From: Anaerotruncus massiliensis (ex Togo et al. 2026)
Lineage (GTDB): Bacteria; Bacillota; Clostridia; Oscillospirales; Ruminococcaceae
Assembly: GCF_900199635.1 (NCBI RefSeq)
Contig: NZ_LT962687.1
Span: 2,294,541 to 2,358,540 of the forward strand
Length of the DNA stretch: 64,000 nt
Reading direction: 5' to 3'
Part shown: one piece after another, positions 59,999 to 64,000 of the stretch
How the letters are laid out: every line of letters begins with the position of its first letter
How positions within the stretch are numbered: the stretch's first letter is position 1
Program-made: the position numbers and the translations under genes
Notes under the pieces: generated by a model
Databases searched by the model: none
Told to the model about the DNA's origin: nothing
Seen by the model: only the letters and a program-made list of their open reading frames with translations

Positions 59999-60698
59999 GC
60001 GCGTCACCTCCCAGCAGCCTGCGGCAGACGTCGCTTTCCAGATATTTTTCCGACGGCCCGTAGAAGAGCACGCCGGTGTCCATATGCAGGATCTTGCCCG
60101 CGTAATGCACCGAGCAGTTGATGTCGTGGCTGACCATGACGATCGTCACGCCCTCCCGGTTGAGCTGCCGGATCAGCGCGTAGAGCTCGCTGGTGACGAC
60201 CGGGTCGAGCCCCGTCACCGGCTCGTCGAGCAGCAGCAGCTTTTCGGTGGCGCAGAGGGCGCGCGCGAGCAGCACCCGCTGCTGCTGCCCCCCCGACAGG
60301 TCGCGGTAGGATTTTTTGACCAGCCCGCCGATGCTCAGTTTTTCGATGTTGGCCGACGCGATCCTCCGTTCGGCGGGCGAATAGAAGGGCCGCATCCCAC
60401 GGCGGTTGAGGCAGCCCGAGAGCACGACCTCCCACACCGACGCGGGAAAGTCCCGCTGGACGATCGTCTGCTGGGGCAGGTAGCCGATCATATTCTGTTT
60501 GAGCCCGTCGCCGAAGGCGATCTCCCCGGCGCGCGGCTTCAGGAGCCCGAGCAGCCCCTTGAGCAGCGTCGACTTGCCCGAGCCGTTCTCCCCGACAATG
60601 CAGACGTAGTCGCCGTCCTCAATGTCGAAGCTGACGTCTTCCACGGCCAGCTGGTTCTCGTAGCCCATCGTCACGTTTTTACAGGATATCAGCGCCAT
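59991..60698 (-). CDS. znuC: zinc/manganese ABC importer ATPase
   Basis: 235 residues. Walker A is VGENGSGKSTLLKGLLG, the Q loop is YLPQQTIVQRDFP, the signature is DLSGGQQQRVLLARAL and Walker B is LLLLDEPVTGLDPV, followed by the His switch MVSHDINCSVHYAG. Start and stop overlap with its neighbours (TGATG with znuA; 8 nt with znuB), so this is a tightly coupled operon. Confidence 0.95.
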   Translation of the reverse strand: MALISCKNVTMGYENQLAVEDVSFDIEDGDYVCIVGENGSGKSTLLKGLLGLLKPRAGEIAFGDGLKQNMIGYLPQQTIVQRDFPASVWEVVLSGCLNRRGMRPFYSPAERRIASANIEKLSIGGLVKKSYRDLSGGQQQRVLLARALCATEKLLLLDEPVTGLDPVVTSELYALIRQLNREGVTIVMVSHDINCSVHYAGKILHMDTGVLFYGPSEKYLESDVCRRLLGGDAHG

Positions 60699-61615
60699 CA
60701 GTTCAGCCCCTCCCGCAGGTTTTCAACGTTCTGCTCCATCAGCGAGAGGTAGGTCGCGCCGTTTTGCAGCTCCTCCCTGGAGACGTTGTGGCAGGAGTGG
60801 AGCAGCAGCGGCTTCGCGCCCGTCTCCTCCGCGATCGAGCGCGCGACCTTCGGGTCGGTCAGCTCCTCGTAGTAGATGACGGGGACGCCGTCCGTCTCGA
60901 TCGCGCGGATGATCTGCGCCACCGCGCCCGCGCTCGGCTCGGTCTCGCCCGAGCAGGAGTCGAACGCCGAGATGCAGGTGAGCCCGTACCGCTCGGCGAA
61001 ATAGTGCAGCGCGAACCGGCCGCCGAAGACGATCTCCCGGCGCTTTCCCGTCTCCACGACCTCGGAGAACCGTTCGTCGAGCGCGCCGAGCCGTTCCTTA
61101 TATTCCGCCGCGGCCGTCTGGTACTCCCCGGCGTTCCCCGGGTCGGCCGCGCAGAGCGCCGCCGCGATGTCGTCCACCATGATCTTGGCGTTCTGCGGGT
61201 CGGTCCAGATGTGCGGGTCGTACCCGCCGTGGTCGTGGCCGTCCCCGTCATCGTCCTTTTCGAGCGTCACATGCGCCGACAGGTCCACCGCCCGCACGCC
61301 CTCCCCGGCGCCGGCGAGGATCTTCTCCGCCCACGGCTCCATATATTCGCCCGTATAGAGGAAGAGGTCGGCCTTCCCGATCATGATGATGTCCGCGGGG
61401 GTCGGCTCGTAGGAGTGGCTCTCCACCCCCGGCGGCAGCAGCAGCGTCACGTCGGCGTGCTCCCCCGCGATCTGCCGCGCAAAGTCGTACTGGGGAAAGA
61501 GGGTCGCCACGACCTTCACCCGGCCGTCCTCCCCGCCGTCTCCGGCCGGGGCCGCGCAGCCCGCCAGCAGGAGGACCGAGAGAAGGGCGGCGGCTATTCT
61601 TTGGATCTTTTTCAT
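60698..61615 (-). CDS. znuA: zinc ABC importer substrate-binding lipoprotein
   Basis: 305 residues from ATG 61615, whose ATGA overlaps the zur stop. Lipobox L-A-G-C at Cys20. Cluster A-I fold: VVATLFPQYDFARQIAG, the first His in PPGVESHSYEPTPAD, a short acidic/His loop DDDGDGHDHGGYDPHIWTDP that is typical of zinc-specific members, then His in FGGRFALHYFAERYG and the late YYEELTDPKVA. AGGGAGA precedes the start. Function: captures Zn outside the membrane and delivers it to ZnuB. Confidence 0.94.
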   Translation of the reverse strand: MKKIQRIAAALLSVLLLAGCAAPAGDGGEDGRVKVVATLFPQYDFARQIAGEHADVTLLLPPGVESHSYEPTPADIIMIGKADLFLYTGEYMEPWAEKILAGAGEGVRAVDLSAHVTLEKDDDGDGHDHGGYDPHIWTDPQNAKIMVDDIAAALCAADPGNAGEYQTAAAEYKERLGALDERFSEVVETGKRREIVFGGRFALHYFAERYGLTCISAFDSCSGETEPSAGAVAQIIRAIETDGVPVIYYEELTDPKVARSIAEETGAKPLLLHSCHNVSREELQNGATYLSLMEQNVENLREGLN

Positions 61616-62034
61616 TTGGGTTCTCCCTGGTTCTTCGCGGCGCAGTCGGCGCAGAGGCCGTAGAGCACCGTCTTGGTGTTGTCGATCGTAAACTGGTGGT
61701 GCTCCAGCACATGCTTCGACACCTCGCCGAGATAGTCGCACTCGACGTGGATGAGCCTGCCGCAGCCGGTGCACTTTAAATGAAAGTGCTCATGGCAGTC
61801 CTCCCGTCCGGTGAACTGGTAGCAGGCGCCCGCGCCCTCCCCGAGGTAGTAGCGGCGCACCGCGCCCTGCTCGACCAGCCGGTCGAGGGTCCGGTAGACG
61901 GTCGTCCGTCCGACGGGGAGCTGCTGGGCGCGCAGATGGGCGGCCACGTCCTCCGCGGACAGGTGCCTGTCGCGGTTCTCGGTCAGAAACTGCAGAATCC
62001 GCTCCCGCTGGCGCGTCTTGTATCCGTCCGGCAT
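61612..62034 (-). CDS. zur: Fur-family zinc uptake regulator
   Basis: 140 residues. Winged helix with LPVGRTTVYRTLDRLVEQGAV, the metal region EDCHEHFHLKCTGCGRLIHVECDY, and two CxxC pairs (CTGC and CADC) for a structural zinc. It heads the zur-znuA-znuC-znuB operon with an overlapping start/stop, which supports Zur rather than Fur or PerR. A near-palindromic operator covers its promoter (62054-62074). Confidence 0.92.
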   Translation of the reverse strand: MPDGYKTRQRERILQFLTENRDRHLSAEDVAAHLRAQQLPVGRTTVYRTLDRLVEQGAVRRYYLGEGAGACYQFTGREDCHEHFHLKCTGCGRLIHVECDYLGEVSKHVLEHHQFTIDNTKTVLYGLCADCAAKNQGEPK

Positions 62035-62053
62035 CCCTTCGCCCCCTGTAATT

Positions 62054-62104
62054 TGAAAATGAATTCCGATTTCATATTTTACCCCACCCCGCCGCGCTTG
62101 TCAA
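62054..62104 (-). promoter_or_regulatory. zur-znu promoter with Zur-box-like palindrome
   Basis: TTGACA (62104-62099), 17-nt spacer and TAAAAT (62081-62076). Directly after the -10, TGAAAATGAATTCCGATTTCA (62054-62074, 21 nt, near-palindromic) covers the transcription start, as expected for autorepression by zinc-loaded Zur. Confidence 0.75.
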
Positions 62105-62479
62105 GGAAGACCCGCCCACAATGGAATATTGCACCAAATTTACAGCTCCCATACGCCGCAAAGCGGCTGTTTTCGGGCGTTTCGTCAATATCTGGAAAAG
62201 GTGGGAAAACACTCCTTTCCTGTTTAGTTTGGGCAAAAAAATCTCACATTTTTCAATGCTTTCTGTTTGTATTTTACAGTTCATTGTCAAATTAAACAAT
62301 CAATCGGTGCATTTATCGTCCAAAATGTCATATCTGTGAAGATATTTCATGAAACTGCAAAGAAAATTTGATGGTTTTCGAAGTTACCCCCGTCTATAAT
62401 GAAAACGGTGGCGTGAGCGTATCGGGAGAATACGTCCATACCGCCGGAAGAAAGAACACAAATGTTTAGGAGGAATTGA
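62105..62479 (+). promoter_or_regulatory. AT-rich regulatory region upstream of mglB
   Basis: About 375 bp with no supportable gene, clearly richer in A/T than the flanking genes. TATAAT at 62395-62400 is the likely -10; the -35 position (TGGTTT) is poor, so an activator is likely. A CGGTGGCGTGAGCG...CATACCGCCG region in the leader (about 62405-62445) could form a hairpin. Confidence 0.45.
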
Positions 62480-63622
62480 ATGATGAAAAAAATTCTCGCT
62501 CTCGTGTTCGCATCACTCATGATTCTGTCTCTGGCCGCGTGCGGCAGCAAGCCCGCCGCCGAGCCTGCTCCGGTTGAGCCCGCCGCTCCGGCCGAGTCCA
62601 CTGCTCCCGCCGAAGACGCCGCTCCGTCCGAGGAAGCTCCCGCTGCGGATGCTGCCCCCGCGACCCTGAACGGCGACGGCATCACCGTCGGCGCTTGCAT
62701 CTACAAATTCGACGATACCTTCATGACCGGCGTCCGCAACAACATGACCGCGCAGGCTGAGTCCCTGGGCGCGACCATCGAGATCGTGGACTCCCAGAAC
62801 AAGCAGCCGACCCAGAACGAGCAGGTCGACACCTACATCACCAAGGGCGTCAATGCTCTGGCTGTCAACCCGGTCGACCTGACCGCCGCCGGCCCGATCA
62901 TCGACAAGGCTTCCGCCGCTGGCATCCCGATCGTTCTGCTCAACCGTCAGCCTTCCGAAGAGGACATGGCGAAGTATGACAAGACCTGGTACGTCGGCGC
63001 CCGCGCCGAGGAGTCCGGCACGATGTCCGGCCAGATCATTCTCGACTACTTCAAGGCCAATGCAGGCGCCGACAAGAACGGCGACGGCGTGATCCAGTAC
63101 GTCATGCTCCAGGGCGAGCCCGGACATCAGGACGCGGTTCTCCGCTCCGAGTACTGCATCAAGGCCATCGAGGACGACGGCACCTTCAAGACCGAGGCGC
63201 TCGGCCAGGATACCGCCATGTGGGATAAGGTCAAGGCGACCGACCTCATGAAGAGCTTCATCGCTTCCCAGGGTCTTGACAAGATCGAGGCTGTCTTCGC
63301 GAACAACGACGACATGGCGCTCGGCGCGATCGAAGCCCTGAAGGCTGAAGGCTACAACACTGGCGACGCTTCCAAGTACATCCCGGTCGTCGGCGTTGAC
63401 GCGACCGCTCCGGCTCTGGAGTCCATGAGCAAGGGCGAGCTGCTCGGCACCGTCCTGAACGACGCTGAGAACCAGGGCATCGCGACCGTCAACGTGGCCG
63501 TCGCGGCTGCGCAGGGTCTCGAGATCACCAAGGATACCGTTGGCTACGACGTCACCGATGGCAAGTACATCTGGGTCCCGTATGTCAAGGTCACTGCCGA
63601 CAACTATCAGGACTTCATGTAA
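62480..63622 (+). CDS. mglB: galactose/methyl-galactoside-type ABC binding lipoprotein
   Basis: 380 residues (an ATG one codon later, 62483, is equally possible), with AGGAGG 7 nt upstream. Lipobox L-A-A-C (Cys21), Ala/Pro/Glu linker to about 62, then a galactose/glucose-binding-protein fold: GVRNNMTAQAESLGATIEIVDSQ, NPVDLTAAGPIIDKA, IPIVLLNRQP, and MQLQGEP-like VMLQGEPGHQDAVLRS. The string DKNGDGVIQY corresponds to the EF-hand-like calcium loop of E. coli MglB. Codon use (many GCT, GTC, CGT) differs from the GC-ending bias of neighbours and suggests high expression. Followed by a strong hairpin and mglA. Confidence 0.93.
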   Translation: MMKKILALVFASLMILSLAACGSKPAAEPAPVEPAAPAESTAPAEDAAPSEEAPAADAAPATLNGDGITVGACIYKFDDTFMTGVRNNMTAQAESLGATIEIVDSQNKQPTQNEQVDTYITKGVNALAVNPVDLTAAGPIIDKASAAGIPIVLLNRQPSEEDMAKYDKTWYVGARAEESGTMSGQIILDYFKANAGADKNGDGVIQYVMLQGEPGHQDAVLRSEYCIKAIEDDGTFKTEALGQDTAMWDKVKATDLMKSFIASQGLDKIEAVFANNDDMALGAIEALKAEGYNTGDASKYIPVVGVDATAPALESMSKGELLGTVLNDAENQGIATVNVAVAAAQGLEITKDTVGYDVTDGKYIWVPYVKVTADNYQDFM

Positions 63623-63677
63623 TCTGAATCACTCAGATGCATTTAGTTTGATAAACGGGCATTCCTAGGCACCTTTA

Positions 63678-63718
63678 GGCGGGGAACGCGAAAGCAAGCG
63701 CTTTCCGCGTTCCCCGCC
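63678..63718 (+). terminator. attenuating stem-loop between mglB and mglA
   Basis: Arms starting GGCGGGGAACGCG form about 18 bp with one bulge, 55 nt after the mglB stop, then GAATTTTATG. A common position for lowering ATPase expression relative to the binding protein. Confidence 0.65.
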
Positions 63719-63819
63719 GAATTTTATGTCCGCGGACCGGTCGCCGGGCTGCCGTGCGCTGTTTCCCGCAGCACGGCAAACGCGGGCATCTTATTTCAGG
63801 AAAGAAGGAGGACGACTGT

Positions 63820-64000
63820 ATGGGCGAATACGTGCTGGAAATGAACAAGATCACCAAGGTTTTTCCCGGCGTCACCGCCTTGGACGGCGTTACACTAAAA
63901 GTCCGTCCGGGCACCGTGCACGCTCTGATGGGTGAGAACGGCGCCGGCAAATCCACCCTGATGAAATGTCTTTTCGGCATCTATCACGAAGATGGCGGCG
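63820..64000 (+). CDS. mglA: galactose-type ABC importer ATPase, N-terminal part
   Basis: The first 60 codons are in the window and the gene runs off the right edge. AGGAGG lies 8 nt before ATG 63820. The protein begins [18 protein letters not shown] and has Walker [23 protein letters not shown], as in MglA/RbsA-type tandem ATPases. It follows mglB on the same strand. Confidence 0.92.
   Translation, partial: MGEYVLEMNKITKVFPGVTALDGVTLKVRPGTVHALMGENGAGKSTLMKCLFGIYHEDGG

Overview
The window looks like a chromosomal piece of a high-GC, Gram-positive anaerobe of the Clostridia, most likely an Oscillospiraceae-type gut bacterium. The basis is: LPXTG-type and lipoprotein surface proteins, a tryptophan T-box, oxygen-sensitive Fe-S enzymes (an aldo/keto reductase with two clusters, a serine-dehydratase-type enzyme), a two-gene SufCB system, type III glutamine synthetase with an ANTAR regulator, strong AGGAGG ribosome sites and consensus sigma-A promoters. 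No phage, CRISPR array, insertion sequence, rRNA or tRNA gene was found.

Layout: 0-2.4 kb holds thioredoxin-like and rhodanese lipoproteins and an Fe-S aldo/keto reductase. 2.5-15.8 kb (minus strand) is a surface cluster: an LPNTG-anchored Ig-like protein, two paralogous single-span membrane proteins, a small secreted pilin-like protein and a 3566-residue beta-helix protein whose C-terminus resembles the small protein. 16.3-18.7 kb (plus) has a GH25 lysozyme, a DeoR-type regulator and deoC. 18.8-35.5 kb (minus) is a 16-gene catabolic island with its own GntR regulator and sugar-type ABC importer. 35.7-38.0 kb is another repeat-rich surface protein. 38.3-40.6 kb is trpBA under a Trp T-box. 40.6-50.1 kb is nitrogen assimilation: pyrG, ANTAR regulator, a frameshifted glnA, glutamate synthase split into three proteins, and divergent glnN. 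50.4-55.3 kb is glycerate metabolism (garR, glycerate kinase, GntP permease, CdaR-type regulator). 55.4-62.1 kb has an M23 peptidase, a ZIP transporter, sufCB and zur-znuACB. 62.5 kb to the end starts an mglBA galactose-type ABC operon.

How the genes work together: in the catabolic island an enamidase-like amidohydrolase, a 2-(hydroxymethyl)glutarate-dehydrogenase-like enzyme and an adjacent serine-dehydratase-type Fe-S dehydratase correspond to three consecutive steps of anaerobic nicotinate fermentation, but the ring-reducing and B12-mutase enzymes of that route are not in the window, and RraA-type aldolases, DUF1185 proteins and a LarA-like protein stand around them. I read this as an undescribed variant pathway for an N-heterocycle or related compound. 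A TGTCGACA palindrome at the island's promoters is the candidate GntR operator.

In the nitrogen region the divergent gltB-type and glnN leaders each begin with a 4-bp stem closing the same hexaloop AAAGGC; the stems differ but remain paired (GAAC/GTTC versus CAGC/GCTG). The hexaloop has the A1 and G4 of ANTAR targets, and each is followed by a terminator-like hairpin, so the ANTAR protein encoded in the same region probably controls both by antitermination.
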